Positions 1-9,285 of a stretch of DNA of 16,953 nucleotides are shown in pieces; the first letter of the stretch is position 1; each line of letters starts with the position of its first letter. The position numbers were made by a program, and so were the translations under genes. The DNA is taken from contig JASLJW010000158.1 in the NCBI GenBank assembly GCA_030747885.1, forward strand, positions 1 through 16,953, in the 5' to 3' direction. Below the pieces are notes generated by a model. That model saw only the letters and a list, made by a program, of their open reading frames with translations. It was not told the DNA's origin and did no database searches. This DNA is from Candidatus Thalassarchaeaceae archaeon (GTDB taxonomy: Archaea; Thermoplasmatota; Poseidoniia; Poseidoniales; Thalassarchaeaceae).

Positions 1-2538
1 CGTTTGAGCATTCAATTCATAACCCAAAATCCCCATTAAACCGTAAACCCAGACGACAACAATTCCAAGTGGAATCCACATGAAAACACCTGTAATCAAT
101 CCTCTACGATTCTCTTTTTGTTCCACCCGCTGAAGTCCAATCAACATGATTAGAATTACACCGGCGACTATTCCAGTAGACATCACAGCCGCAGATGCTA
201 CTCCTTCTGTGACTTGAGCGAGAATCAATGGCCGGCCTGCTACTCCTACTTCCCCGTCTATTTCCAATTCATTGAGAGCTGAAGACAACCTTCCTTCAAA
301 TTCAACCGTGTCACTCCAATCAAGAGTTGAAGCTGAGAATTGAATCACCGTCTGGCCACCTTGATCAGGAACGAAACGAGCGGTGAGATCCCTTCCAGTC
401 TCATTCATGAAAACCCATGACGAGAGGGTTTCCCAATTGCTCTGATTGTCCGGTTCTGATGTCAAAGACTGCAATATCTCATCCAAGTAAGGATTTGAAG
501 ACGCTGAAGATTCCAAAGTAGTTCGCAATGAAATAACATCGGATGAACCATCTGTAGTTCGAACAGTATCTTCGATACTTCCTATTTGTGTCCAACCATC
601 TGCAGAGAATAATTCACCAGAAGGGATGAATCTCACGTAGATAGGGGCAGGTGATGCCTCATAGCGATCTGATAGAACCAAGAAATCCTCGACTACGGGA
701 ATACTTTCATCCAACTGGTCTCTAGTATCAAATCCAACTTCCAGTGATGTAATTCCATATCCAACTGGAATCGATAAAATCAATGCAACTAGGAGGACTG
801 AAAATGGCTTTGATGTTAGACTTCCAAATCGTTTACTGATCGGACCTGGCTCAATTCGTGCTGCCTTCTTAATTCGAAGTTTGGCAGGAGGCATTAAGGT
901 CAATAATGCAGGAAGTAATGTAATTGAAAGGAGATAAATCATGAACAAACCAACTGCTATTACTGTTCCAAAATCAATAAGGAATTTCTGACTAGAAAAA
1001 CGGAAAGAAAGGAATCCCACCATATCCGTAAAAATTGCAATCAACAATGCACCGGAGGTAAGAATCGAACCTCTTCGAATCGCATGAATTCTCATTTCCT
1101 TTGAAAAATCGCGAAGAGTTTCGCGTTCCACATTATCCTTTTCTTCCTCTTCTCTGAGTAACTCTCGATAACGAGCAACCACGTGTATCCCATAATCGAC
1201 ACCGATAGCAATGAGAAGAATTGGGATTGAATTCATTGCTGCATTGAAGGTTAAATTTAGAATTCCACTGATTCCATATGTTCCCAGAATTCCTAGAATA
1301 GTAGCAAACAAAACCAATGCAGTATCACGTCCAGTTCTAAATTGAGTGAACAAAATGATTGTGAGTAGGAGGACAGACATTCCTAGTAACTGTCCAATTT
1401 CTGCACCGACTTTTGCAGTCTGAGCATTCGCAAAATAAGCAAAGGACAAGCCTGCTACACTAGCTTGGGATCCTGAAATGATTTGACCCTGGGAAGCAAG
1501 TTCTAAAGTCCAATTTTCCACCTCTGTATCGATTAACTTGGTCGCTGCTAACTGGTCCTCATTCACTTCGGATGAGTTCCACCCCTCTGCATCTCCCCAA
1601 GAAGCCAAATCAGTATCAACAAACATTGAGATTGTAGCCATGTCAGTTCGATTCCAACGCTCTTCTTCTGGAATGTCTACGAAACCGATGTCCGAAGATT
1701 CCTTCGATGGGAATGAAGCAACAATTAGATCACGATAAGGAATATCCTGCATAGCAGAATGGAATCCCATAATTCCCCCAAAAGCACCTTGTAAAGCAGC
1801 AATTTTTCCAGCTAACTCTGGATTATGTCCAGTAATATTACTGCCAATAGTAATATGTTGCATATTGGTAATATTGGCCATGGCTGTATTGAAGCGAACC
1901 GTTCTATTTTCACCAGAATCTAAACGATTTAACCAATCGTCTGTAGGTGACCAAGATCGTAGATTGGTTGCATTGGCTGTAGGCATTGTCATTGGTGCAG
2001 AAAGGGTTGTATTGATGGCAAGATCAAGATTGGAAGAAATATTGTCTCCCGTAGAGTTGTATACCTCAGAAAATGCTGCGTCAATGGAATCAAGCCATGC
2101 TGCATCATTTGGATCTACCATCATCGACCATCCATAAGCGGCAGATGCAGGACCAAGGACTGAACCTGCTCCGGTTTCCAGTCTATGTGCACTAGAATCA
2201 GAATGTTCATGCATCTCTGCTTCTAAATCGGCCAACATTTCCCATGTAGAATCATTATTCAAATCACCTTGTTCAAATTCAACAAGAAGACGAACAATAT
2301 CGATGGATGAAGTGTATGTTTCCTCAATTTCATAGAGTAAATCAACATCCTCATTCATCTTTCGATCGGGATAAAATGCGTCCTCCGAATTATCGAACTC
2401 AATTCCGACTCCAAGTGATTCTGGAATCGGTCCAGCAACAAACATCGACAACAGTAAAACAAGAGTCAGAAAGGCCGTTACTGCTGACTTTGGTTTATCG
2501 ATACTCCAATGTGTCAAAGTGTCGAATGGATTGTACAT
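1..2538 (-). CDS. RND/MMPL-family exporter, C-terminus cut by window edge
   Basis: Large membrane transporter of the RND superfamily (COG1033/MMPL type), which use ion gradients to export lipids or hydrophobic compounds. I read 846 codons without a stop from the ATG at 2538 to base 1; the last helices, perhaps 150 residues, lie outside the window. One membrane helix at about residues 20-40 is followed by a large extracellular domain, then a helix bundle containing GVDYGIH at 446-452, the family's TM4 motif with its membrane Asp (D448). A second extracellular domain (about 600-785) and two further helices (about 785-840) follow, showing the usual internal duplication. A GGGGAG Shine-Dalgarno site sits 5 bases before the ATG. 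It is the last gene of the ABC operon, 61 bases after the zinc-ribbon ATPase. Family assignment is firm; the substrate is unknown. Confidence 0.88.
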   Translation of the reverse strand, partial: MYNPFDTLTHWSIDKPKSAVTAFLTLVLLLSMFVAGPIPESLGVGIEFDNSEDAFYPDRKMNEDVDLLYEIEETYTSSIDIVRLLVEFEQGDLNNDSTWEMLADLEAEMHEHSDSSAHRLETGAGSVLGPASAAYGWSMMVDPNDAAWLDSIDAAFSEVYNSTGDNISSNLDLAINTTLSAPMTMPTANATNLRSWSPTDDWLNRLDSGENRTVRFNTAMANITNMQHITIGSNITGHNPELAGKIAALQGAFGGIMGFHSAMQDIPYRDLIVASFPSKESSDIGFVDIPEEERWNRTDMATISMFVDTDLASWGDAEGWNSSEVNEDQLAATKLIDTEVENWTLELASQGQIISGSQASVAGLSFAYFANAQTAKVGAEIGQLLGMSVLLLTIILFTQFRTGRDTALVLFATILGILGTYGISGILNLTFNAAMNSIPILLIAIGVDYGIHVVARYRELLREEEEKDNVERETLRDFSKEMRIHAIRRGSILTSGALLIAIFTDMVGFLSFRFSSQKFLIDFGTVIAVGLFMIYLLSITLLPALLTLMPPAKLRIKKAARIEPGPISKRFGSLTSKPFSVLLVALILSIPVGYGITSLEVGFDTRDQLDESIPVVEDFLVLSDRYEASPAPIYVRFIPSGELFSADGWTQIGSIEDTVRTTDGSSDVISLRTTLESSASSNPYLDEILQSLTSEPDNQSNWETLSSWVFMNETGRDLTARFVPDQGGQTVIQFSASTLDWSDTVEFEGRLSSALNELEIDGEVGVAGRPLILAQVTEGVASAAVMSTGIVAGVILIMLIGLQRVEQKENRRGLITGVFMWIPLGIVVVWVYGLMGILGYELNAQT

Positions 2539-2599
2539 GGACTCTCCCCGTCAGTTAATGCCGTAAATGATGCGGCGTTTCAATTCACAAATTGATAAA

Positions 2600-3649
2600 T
2601 CAAGAAGAGGCCACAAGTGGCCGTGTTGAACCACAAGAAGGGCACTCTTCATCAGTGGATTTTTCATAGTCGTGTGCGCAAGCAGGACAGGTGGGTGCCA
2701 AAATCATCTCAGTCCCTTCATCAATCTGCAATCTTTCCTCATCAACTCGTTCTATTCGAATAGAATCTCGTTCGATATCTTGTACCTCAAACCTTCCAGG
2801 CCCACCCAATGTAGCAAGCATGTCAGGGGGCATGGAAAGTGTACCAGTATCATCAATCAAAAGTTCCCTAGTAGCGGCAAGATCAAGGTCGTCAACATCG
2901 TTACCATGTTGGGCTACAAATCTCCCATCTCGAAGTTCCAATGCACGATTTGCAAAGGATGAAATCTCACGGCTATGAGTCACGATAAGGAAGGCAACTC
3001 CTGAATTCTTATTCAATTCACGGAAGAGATCAATGATACGTCTTCCAGTAATGGGGTCAAGTGCACCTGTTGGCTCATCAGCTAGGATGACCTTGGGATT
3101 CGTGATTAGAGCTCTACCAATAGCTACTCTCTGTGCTTCTCCGCCCGAAAGAGTAGGGGGAAGGGAGGATGCTCGATCGGCTATTCCTAGTGATTCCAAC
3201 ATCTCCATTGCTTTCTTTCTGGCTTCCTTTGATCTCATGCCAGAGTGTCTGAGTGGTTGTGCAATATTGTCCAAAGCATTGAGATCTGGCAACAAATTTC
3301 CTTCTTGGAAAATGAATGATACTGTTTCTTGGCGGAGACGAACCAAATCAGATCCAGTAATGCGAGTCATATTTTGTCCATTTAGATAGACGGACCCAGC
3401 ACTCGGCTTCATGAGTCCACCCAAAGCCTTCAGCAGAGTTGACTTTCCACTACCTGATGGTCCAACCACTGCAACTGCTTCTCCTGCTTTGATTGAAACA
3501 GAAAGACCTCGAAGTGCCACAACATTTCCATCTTCCTCATTTGAAGTGTAGACATGATACAAATTCCTAGCCTCTAATACAGGATGAACTTCATCCTCTT
3601 TCGATTCAGATAGTTGAATTGGTTCAGGTGTATCTCGTTCCTTTACCAT
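2600..3649 (-). CDS. ABC transporter ATPase (MacB/LolD type) with C-terminal zinc ribbon
   Basis: Cytoplasmic ATPase subunit that powers an FtsX-type permease; 349 residues, about 100 longer than a usual LolD/MacB ATPase. Visible motifs are Walker A GPSGSGKST (63-71), Q-loop Q115, signature LSGGEAQ (167-173), Walker B ending in D191-E192, and switch His H225. After the ATPase core there is an acidic stretch of about 75 residues and then a CPAC...CPSC zinc ribbon (C321, C324, C336, C339). The gene starts 3 bases after the permease stop, with a GGGGGAG site lying inside the permease's last codons, so translation is likely coupled. It is the second ATPase in the operon: it could form a heterodimer with the upstream ATPase, or act separately. 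The zinc ribbon may mediate protein or nucleic-acid contacts; that part is inference. Confidence 0.93.
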   Translation of the reverse strand: MVKERDTPEPIQLSESKEDEVHPVLEARNLYHVYTSNEEDGNVVALRGLSVSIKAGEAVAVVGPSGSGKSTLLKALGGLMKPSAGSVYLNGQNMTRITGSDLVRLRQETVSFIFQEGNLLPDLNALDNIAQPLRHSGMRSKEARKKAMEMLESLGIADRASSLPPTLSGGEAQRVAIGRALITNPKVILADEPTGALDPITGRRIIDLFRELNKNSGVAFLIVTHSREISSFANRALELRDGRFVAQHGNDVDDLDLAATRELLIDDTGTLSMPPDMLATLGGPGRFEVQDIERDSIRIERVDEERLQIDEGTEMILAPTCPACAHDYEKSTDEECPSCGSTRPLVASS

Positions 3650-3652
3650 GAA

Positions 3653-6600
3653 TCACTCCCCCTTCAAAACAATTGCAAGATCTGATCTCAAAGCCTTAGC
3701 AGTAGTCAATGTCAATGCCAAAACTACTGCAACCAACACGGCAACACTGACCATCGCTAAATCGAACCATGGCCAGATTAATTCTCTTTCAATAACGGTT
3801 GATGCACCGCCGAAAATTTGGAAGATGAATCCGAATATTGAGAAAAATCCATTGAATGATTGAGCCACTCCAGCACCCAAAATCAAGCCGAGCAACATAC
3901 TCGCAATCACTATGGCCAAAATCTCAAACAAAACCAATCTCATAACTTGTCGAGGGCTAGCACCAATTGCCTGAAGGATAGCCATCTCCTTCTTCCTCTG
4001 AGATAGAACAAGTGAAAGGAATACAAAGGCGGAGGCTACAGAACCTATTGCTGCTACAACGAATTGTAAACTAAGCAAACCAGGTGTACCGAAAATTAAG
4101 CCACCATTTCGTTCAACTGCTTCTCTTGCAGATGTCAGATCTGAAACTCCAGTTACTGATTCATTGGACTCAATCTGAACTCGTAGAGTGGTTAATCCAT
4201 CAGCATCAGAATCCGCTAAATGTTCGTTTCCAGATCCAACCCAGAAATACCACGTAGTGGAAGTGATGGTGGAATTCGCATCCATATCTGTGAGAATTCG
4301 ATAAGTTGACTCGCCAATAATTAGTTTATCTTCAGCCTCTGCTGATGGTAATCCTGGAAGATATCGATGACGGCCAAGATGATTGAGTTCAACGTTGAAT
4401 TCAGACTGTTCAACTGAAATGGTCGATTGTTCTGCAAGAATCTCAATCACATGTTCTGGAGGTATCTGCATTAGGCCAGAAGCACAATTTGTTACATTAG
4501 CAGCAGACCCATCTGGACAAGTCGCATTCCCCAACTCAAGCCCACTTAGATTGGCTACCCCTGCCATCCCAGTCATATCTGCACCACTCAGATTTACTCC
4601 TGCAAGTGGATTTCCTATCCCTAAATCGTCAGGAAGTCCCATAATCGAATCTGTAAGATCTGTATTACTCAAATTCGCGCCATTAAGAGCTGAATAAAAG
4701 AAAACTGATTTCTTCAAATCAGAACCGCTGAAATCAACATACGCCAAATTAGTTCCGGAGAAATTTGTTCTTCGCAAATCCCGATCGGATAGATCAGATC
4801 CAGAAAGATCAAGTAAACTCAGATCTCCACGCCAAGGATATTCTTCAAAGATTGGACCGATCGCTTCTTGAGACAATAAATCCTCAAAGTTAGGTGTTGA
4901 AATATTCAACCTTGCACTAGTAGAAATAAATCCTACCTGTTCTGAGGTATTTTTGTCTTCGAACTTTGGCTCAAATGTGTCGCCTAATCCTCTTCTAACA
5001 GTATCTGGAAGTCTAAGTTTGAAACTAGCAGATTCCCCAGCAGTGAAACCTCCATTGGCCCATCCATCAACTACATTTTGGATATCATCGCCGGGAATTG
5101 ATTGATCTGACCACAAAAGGACGTTTTCATTCCCATCAAGAACCACCCACGCTTCAATCGTTGATGAGCCATCAGTTGTAGAAACTGCTACCGCTGGAAC
5201 CGCTGTACTACTAACTGTAGTCACATCTAATCCAATATCTTGTATTGCAGACTGAACGATAAATTCTGCTTGAGTAGAATTGATTGTTTCATTAAACTGA
5301 ATACTGAGAACTGAACCTGTATTGGCATCAGCAGTCCGCTCATCCACCAATGTTCCGGTTGCTCCCTGTACTGCTGCTAGAGTAACAATTGAAAGTGTCA
5401 GAACCATGATGGTAGCCAAACGACCTATCGCTTCTCCGCCACCAGTCTTGAGACCTCGGCGAATATCCTTCAACAATGGGGTCCATCCAAACATCAAAGA
5501 GAAGAAACGAGGGCCCCAAGAAGCAATTCTTCCGAGTATTAGAGCTCCACCAATCCATAACAAGAATGGACCGAAGAGGCCAATCAAACCATCAATGAAG
5601 AAATTCTCTATGAAACCTGATTCACCAGTAGAATCCTCAATCCATGCCTCAAAAACTGCAATTGAACCTATGAGGAACATAATTACATGAAGAGTAGTTT
5701 TGGGTTTCTTTCTAGTTGGAACTTTACGAACTCCTTCATCAATCTCTAATTCAAGAAATTCCTTTGTTCGATTATTACCGAATAATAGAGCCGCACCAAT
5801 AGTACATATTGCCGTGAACAAAATAGATGTAAAACCAAGTTTCACACTGATATCGAATTCTAACTCTTCGAACTCCATGAAGCCAACCGCTGCTAGTACC
5901 AAACGTACTGCCTGAAGAGCGAAAATGAATCCAAGAAGCCATGCTACAGAACTCATGACAAGAACCTCACGCAAAACCATGCTCTGTAATTGCCCTGATG
6001 AACCTCCTATCGTTCGATGAATTGCGATCTCACGCCTACGCTGCTCCAAAGACAATACCAATCCATACACAAGAATGGCCAGCGAGAGAATAATGATTGG
6101 AATCATCAAAATATAATCGAAAGTCTGAATCAGGCCGAGGAAAATTTCCAGAAAAGTGATTGTACCAGAAATTGTATCATACCAAAAAAGTTGGATTCCT
6201 CCAGAGTAATTCATTGGTTCACTACTAAGTGAACCTTCACCGTACATCACTGATTGACTCAAGCGAGTCAGCCAATCCTCTGCATCAGAGGTAGATGAAG
6301 TAGGCAACAGACTTCTATCAACTGCAATTCCTAAATATCCATGATCAGAATCCATTAGAGTGATGATGGATTCATTATCAAGAATTGACCATGACATAAA
6401 AATTGGATTGAAACCAAACGTAGGGTTCCCAAATTGCCAGTCCTCATAAATCCCTGAAATCGTTAGATTCTCCACAACCATAATTTCTCTACAATGCTGT
6501 AATCCCCCACCTGTTCCTTCTACAAAACCAGAACATTGACTCCGATCTATTTTCTCTGGATCAATTGCTGTAGCCAAAACATAACCGAAATCAAGAGATT

Positions 6601-7306
6601 CTATTGTATCGTTGACCTTTACTCCAAGTGGACCTGCAATACTAGCAGGAAGAATGACGCTACGATTGTCTATCATGTCTTGATGGGATGGCCATGGAAT
6701 ATCGTTCAACATCTGTTTCTCATGTCGTTCTGCCAATTCTCCATCGAAAGCACCAGGGCCAAGAAGGCGAAGCATCCTCTTAGTGAAAACTGGTGGACCA
6801 TTTGCACTAGCTTCTGGGAAATCAAACGATTCATTTTCTAGCAACGGATTACTGGAAGTAACAGATTCCATCGAAAGATAACCGGCATCAAATGCTTCGA
6901 TATTTCCGAATACACCTGATTGCCTGATCGCTTGTCTACCAAAAGTCAAGGTACAATCTGCAATTTCCTCCTCTAGAGATAATTCCAAACAAACCTCAAC
7001 AAGCAACGAAGTATCGTTGGTGAATGTACTATTGGCAAAATCTCCATCAGGCCCAGGAGGTGGAGATAGTTGCTCTACCTTGGCATCGTATACATCATTC
7101 TCAATTGAAAACTGAAGGAAAGTCTGAGACAAACCATTCCCATATGCTAGAACAGTAGTGATTACGAGAGAGGCGAGGAAAACACCTGCGATAATTGCAA
7201 GACCCCGTTCTCTACCTCTCCATGCTGACTCTGCAGCCATTCTAGTATTGGAGGGTAGATCGAGAACACCATCCCTAAAGCGTTGTAATCTTGTCTTCTC
7301 GCTCAT
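3653..7306 (-). CDS. Double-FtsX ABC permease with extracellular pentapeptide-repeat domain
   Basis: Integral-membrane permease of the MacB/FtsX superfamily, 1217 residues, with the duplicated layout seen in YbbP-like proteins. The order is TM1 (35-55), extracellular domain 1 (about 56-385), FtsX core 1 (about 385-545, with the cytoplasmic EQRRREIAIHRTIG coupling segment from 421), two helices (about 555-610), a helix at about 645-665, extracellular domain 2 (about 668-1070) and FtsX core 2 (about 1070-1217, coupling segment SQRKKEMAILQAIG near 1103). About ten helices in all. Domain 2 contains pentapeptide repeats (829-925) closed by a Cys pair. Both external domains have many N-x-S/T sequons. 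The start overlaps the upstream ATPase by 4 bases (ATGA), with a GGAGGTG site 7 bases before the ATG. MacB-type relatives move lipids, lipoproteins or peptides, or transmit force; the substrate here is unknown. Confidence 0.92.
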   Translation of the reverse strand: MSEKTRLQRFRDGVLDLPSNTRMAAESAWRGRERGLAIIAGVFLASLVITTVLAYGNGLSQTFLQFSIENDVYDAKVEQLSPPPGPDGDFANSTFTNDTSLLVEVCLELSLEEEIADCTLTFGRQAIRQSGVFGNIEAFDAGYLSMESVTSSNPLLENESFDFPEASANGPPVFTKRMLRLLGPGAFDGELAERHEKQMLNDIPWPSHQDMIDNRSVILPASIAGPLGVKVNDTIESLDFGYVLATAIDPEKIDRSQCSGFVEGTGGGLQHCREIMVVENLTISGIYEDWQFGNPTFGFNPIFMSWSILDNESIITLMDSDHGYLGIAVDRSLLPTSSTSDAEDWLTRLSQSVMYGEGSLSSEPMNYSGGIQLFWYDTISGTITFLEIFLGLIQTFDYILMIPIIILSLAILVYGLVLSLEQRRREIAIHRTIGGSSGQLQSMVLREVLVMSSVAWLLGFIFALQAVRLVLAAVGFMEFEELEFDISVKLGFTSILFTAICTIGAALLFGNNRTKEFLELEIDEGVRKVPTRKKPKTTLHVIMFLIGSIAVFEAWIEDSTGESGFIENFFIDGLIGLFGPFLLWIGGALILGRIASWGPRFFSLMFGWTPLLKDIRRGLKTGGGEAIGRLATIMVLTLSIVTLAAVQGATGTLVDERTADANTGSVLSIQFNETINSTQAEFIVQSAIQDIGLDVTTVSSTAVPAVAVSTTDGSSTIEAWVVLDGNENVLLWSDQSIPGDDIQNVVDGWANGGFTAGESASFKLRLPDTVRRGLGDTFEPKFEDKNTSEQVGFISTSARLNISTPNFEDLLSQEAIGPIFEEYPWRGDLSLLDLSGSDLSDRDLRRTNFSGTNLAYVDFSGSDLKKSVFFYSALNGANLSNTDLTDSIMGLPDDLGIGNPLAGVNLSGADMTGMAGVANLSGLELGNATCPDGSAANVTNCASGLMQIPPEHVIEILAEQSTISVEQSEFNVELNHLGRHRYLPGLPSAEAEDKLIIGESTYRILTDMDANSTITSTTWYFWVGSGNEHLADSDADGLTTLRVQIESNESVTGVSDLTSAREAVERNGGLIFGTPGLLSLQFVVAAIGSVASAFVFLSLVLSQRKKEMAILQAIGASPRQVMRLVLFEILAIVIASMLLGLILGAGVAQSFNGFFSIFGFIFQIFGGASTVIERELIWPWFDLAMVSVAVLVAVVLALTLTTAKALRSDLAIVLKGE
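4535..4825 (-). repeat. Pentapeptide-repeat segment within the permease
   Basis: This codes for residues 829-925 of the permease. The central Leu/Phe recurs every five residues at 829, 834, 839, 844, 849, 854, 859, 864, 869, 874, 879 and 884, usually preceded by D or N (for example SGSDL, SGTNL, NGANL). A short break follows, then further repeats centred on 901, 906, 911, 920 and 925. This is the A(D/N)LXX pattern of pentapeptide-repeat proteins, which fold as a square right-handed beta-helix. Directly after it comes NATCPDG...NC, a Cys pair of the kind that often caps extracellular pentapeptide domains. The repeat phase is seen directly; the fold is inferred. Confidence 0.9.
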
Positions 7307-8049
7307 TCCTCTTCACCTCCATCATCTCCTGAAATTGAATCGATAATCTCGTCACCCCATGCTGAACGAATATCAGATGCTGCAGTAACTCCATCTCGAA
7401 GAAGTAACATCCTATCTGCTTTCGAAGCAAGAACTGGATCGTGTGTAACCATGAGAATAGAAATCGGATCGTCGGAGTCATGACATAAATCATTGAAGAG
7501 TTCAAGAATCCCCTCTCCTGAACGAGAATCAAGGTTTCCCGTTGGCTCATCAGCCAACAAAAGAGGGCGGCGTCCTGCAACCGCTCTAGCAATTGCTACC
7601 CTCTGTCTTTGTCCACCAGATAATTGATCAGGGATATGATCAAGGCGATCACCAAGACCAACTCTAGTTAATGCTGCAGCTGCTCGTTCATTGGCCTCGG
7701 AATCACTTGCTCCTGAAAGACCGAGGGCAAGTGCAACATTATCCAATGCCGAAAGATGTTCAACCAGATGGAAATCTTGGAAAATCCATCCTACTCCATG
7801 TCGCCGAATATCGACATTTCCTGCTGGATTTCGGGTACCATAATTGAACTCGTTAAGTTGAACTGAACCTGAATCTCCAGCTAGTAAACCTCCGATAATA
7901 TTGAGGAGAGTAGATTTGCCACAACCTGAAGGCCCCATTAGTGCGACCAACTCTCCTTTCTCTATCTGAAGGTCAATGCCTTTGAGTACCTCGATTCGCC
8001 TTCGGCCAAAACCGAAACCTTTCCGAAGGTCATCAACAGTAAGCAACAT
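7303..8049 (-). CDS. ABC transporter ATPase, LolD/MacB type
   Basis: Cytoplasmic ATPase of 248 residues, the normal size for the family, expected to drive the FtsX permease encoded next. Walker A GPSGCGKST (39-47), Q-loop Q91, signature LSGGQRQ (143-149), Walker B LLLADEP with D167-E168, D-loop after GNLD, and switch His H203 are all present, so it should be catalytically competent. The last ten residues are acidic (DDGGEEE end). It is the first gene of the export operon and overlaps the permease start by 4 bases. No Shine-Dalgarno site precedes the ATG; a TATA-like box about 28 bases upstream suggests a leaderless mRNA. Confidence 0.95.
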   Translation of the reverse strand: MLLTVDDLRKGFGFGRRRIEVLKGIDLQIEKGELVALMGPSGCGKSTLLNIIGGLLAGDSGSVQLNEFNYGTRNPAGNVDIRRHGVGWIFQDFHLVEHLSALDNVALALGLSGASDSEANERAAAALTRVGLGDRLDHIPDQLSGGQRQRVAIARAVAGRRPLLLADEPTGNLDSRSGEGILELFNDLCHDSDDPISILMVTHDPVLASKADRMLLLRDGVTAASDIRSAWGDEIIDSISGDDGGEEE

Positions 8050-8073
8050 CTGTATCGAGGGCTATACACCCAG

Positions 8074-8080
8074 ATTATAA
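8074..8080 (-). promoter_or_regulatory. Probable archaeal TATA box for the ABC/RND operon
   Basis: On the minus strand this reads TTATAAT, centred about 28 bases before the ATG at 8049. That is the usual distance from an archaeal TATA box to the transcription start, so transcription would begin at or next to the start codon. The absence of a Shine-Dalgarno site agrees with a leaderless transcript. The 90-base gap to the upstream glycosyltransferase also holds a short minus-strand T-run (T5, 8106-8110) that could help end the upstream transcript, but this is weak. Confidence 0.5.
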
Positions 8081-8139
8081 CAATAGCAGTTGTGATGAGC
8101 AGATGAAAAATCCAAAGAAGGAACCATTTCCAATTTTCT

Positions 8140-9285
8140 TCACTTTTTCAGTTCAATTGCGGCAGCATACGCATCATTATGGAATGACGATATTGATTCA
8201 ATAGAATAAGAAGAGGCCGACTCAATGAGATCAATTCTAGGTGATCTATTGGTGGATCCTCTTGCAATCCTTTCTTGATTCATTTTCAAAATCGCATCCT
8301 TCCAAGAAGAGATATCGAAAGGTGGTAAAATGCAAGAGGGAGGAGGATGTTCATTCTGAGCTCCCAAATCATTGACTAAAACCGGGCAACCTGAAGCCAT
8401 CGCTTCAACTACAGGAAGTCCGAAACCTTCTGCAGCGGATGGAAAAAGAAGAGCATCACAATGTTGCTCTAGTGCAATTAAATCCTCTTCTTCGACCTTG
8501 CCATGCCATGTCAAATTTACATCTAATCGAGAAGCATGGTCCTTGAGTCGTTTCTCTGCAAAGGAATCGGATTCAGCTCCAACCTTATGGACAACAATTT
8601 GAGGACGAACATCAGAGTCTATTTCTCCGATTACATCCAAAACGAATCCGAGCGCTTTCCTACGATCTTCGCTCCCAACAATTAGGAGATGAAGTGAGTC
8701 TTCAGTAAGATGAGGGCGCGATCGTAAATTCTTACGAGGATCTCTCGCATCCACATCTACACTATTTGGAACGATGGCAGTAGGGATTTCAGGAATTAAT
8801 CTCGATAAATGATCTGCAGTGGCCTGACTAATACAAATGGCCAAATCTGCACGACGTAATCCTTTCTTCAATCGTTGTAAATCCATACGGCGAACGATTC
8901 CTGTTTTTCGATCTCCAATCTTAATCGAACCCCAACTTGTCTGCATCTCAGTTGGATCAAAAAGAAAGAGATCGTGAACAGTGACTACCACTGGACAATT
9001 CGCATGTTTAGGAACAAGATGAGCCTGTTCCTGATCAGTAATATGAATCAAATCTGGTTGTTGTTGATTTGCAATCTTTTGAACAATACTTGGATGAGAA
9101 AACCATCGACGTCGAAGACGTTTCAATGGACCTGCATCATCGATTTTATGATCAATTTCTTTGAGTATTTCCCACCCGGAAACTAGGCCTGATTTCAACC
9201 TCTGAACTGTAGCATGATGGGCACGGCCAAAACCTGAGGAAGTCGGCAAGGCGCCGCCTCGAACCAGAAGTGCGCGCTTGCCCAT
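8140..9285 (-). CDS. Glycosyltransferase family 4 (GT-B fold)
   Basis: Retaining glycosyltransferase of the GT4 family, 381 residues, expected to be cytosolic or membrane-peripheral and to transfer a sugar from a nucleotide-sugar donor. The N-terminal half has the acceptor-side Rossmann fold (LLVRGGALPTSSGFGRAHH near the start, VVVTVHDLFLFDP in mid-domain). The C-terminal half carries the donor-binding E-x7-E motif (E286 and E294) in SAAEGFGLPVVEAMASGCPV, and the family-typical ISQATADHL segment. I chose the ATG at 9285 because GGAGGAGGT lies immediately upstream and the protein then begins at the first beta-strand. A longer reading frame to 9444 would overlap the divergent gene and adds a low-complexity leader. 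It precedes the ABC operon by 90 bases in the same direction. The acceptor is not predictable. Confidence 0.9.
   Translation of the reverse strand: MGKRALLVRGGALPTSSGFGRAHHATVQRLKSGLVSGWEILKEIDHKIDDAGPLKRLRRRWFSHPSIVQKIANQQQPDLIHITDQEQAHLVPKHANCPVVVTVHDLFLFDPTEMQTSWGSIKIGDRKTGIVRRMDLQRLKKGLRRADLAICISQATADHLSRLIPEIPTAIVPNSVDVDARDPRKNLRSRPHLTEDSLHLLIVGSEDRRKALGFVLDVIGEIDSDVRPQIVVHKVGAESDSFAEKRLKDHASRLDVNLTWHGKVEEEDLIALEQHCDALLFPSAAEGFGLPVVEAMASGCPVLVNDLGAQNEHPPPSCILPPFDISSWKDAILKMNQERIARGSTNRSPRIDLIESASSYSIESISSFHNDAYAAAIELKK

Noticed and set aside
2560..2576. Small inverted repeat GCCG...CGGC in the gap before the RND gene
   Set aside because: A 4-base stem with a 9-base loop and no T-run is expected by chance; it is not a credible terminator or regulatory hairpin.
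3033..3389. Plus-strand open frames opposite the ABC genes (also 4383-4697, 5322-5690)
   Set aside because: They lie wholly inside strongly supported minus-strand genes, and show no domain features or ribosome binding sites; they are antisense shadows.
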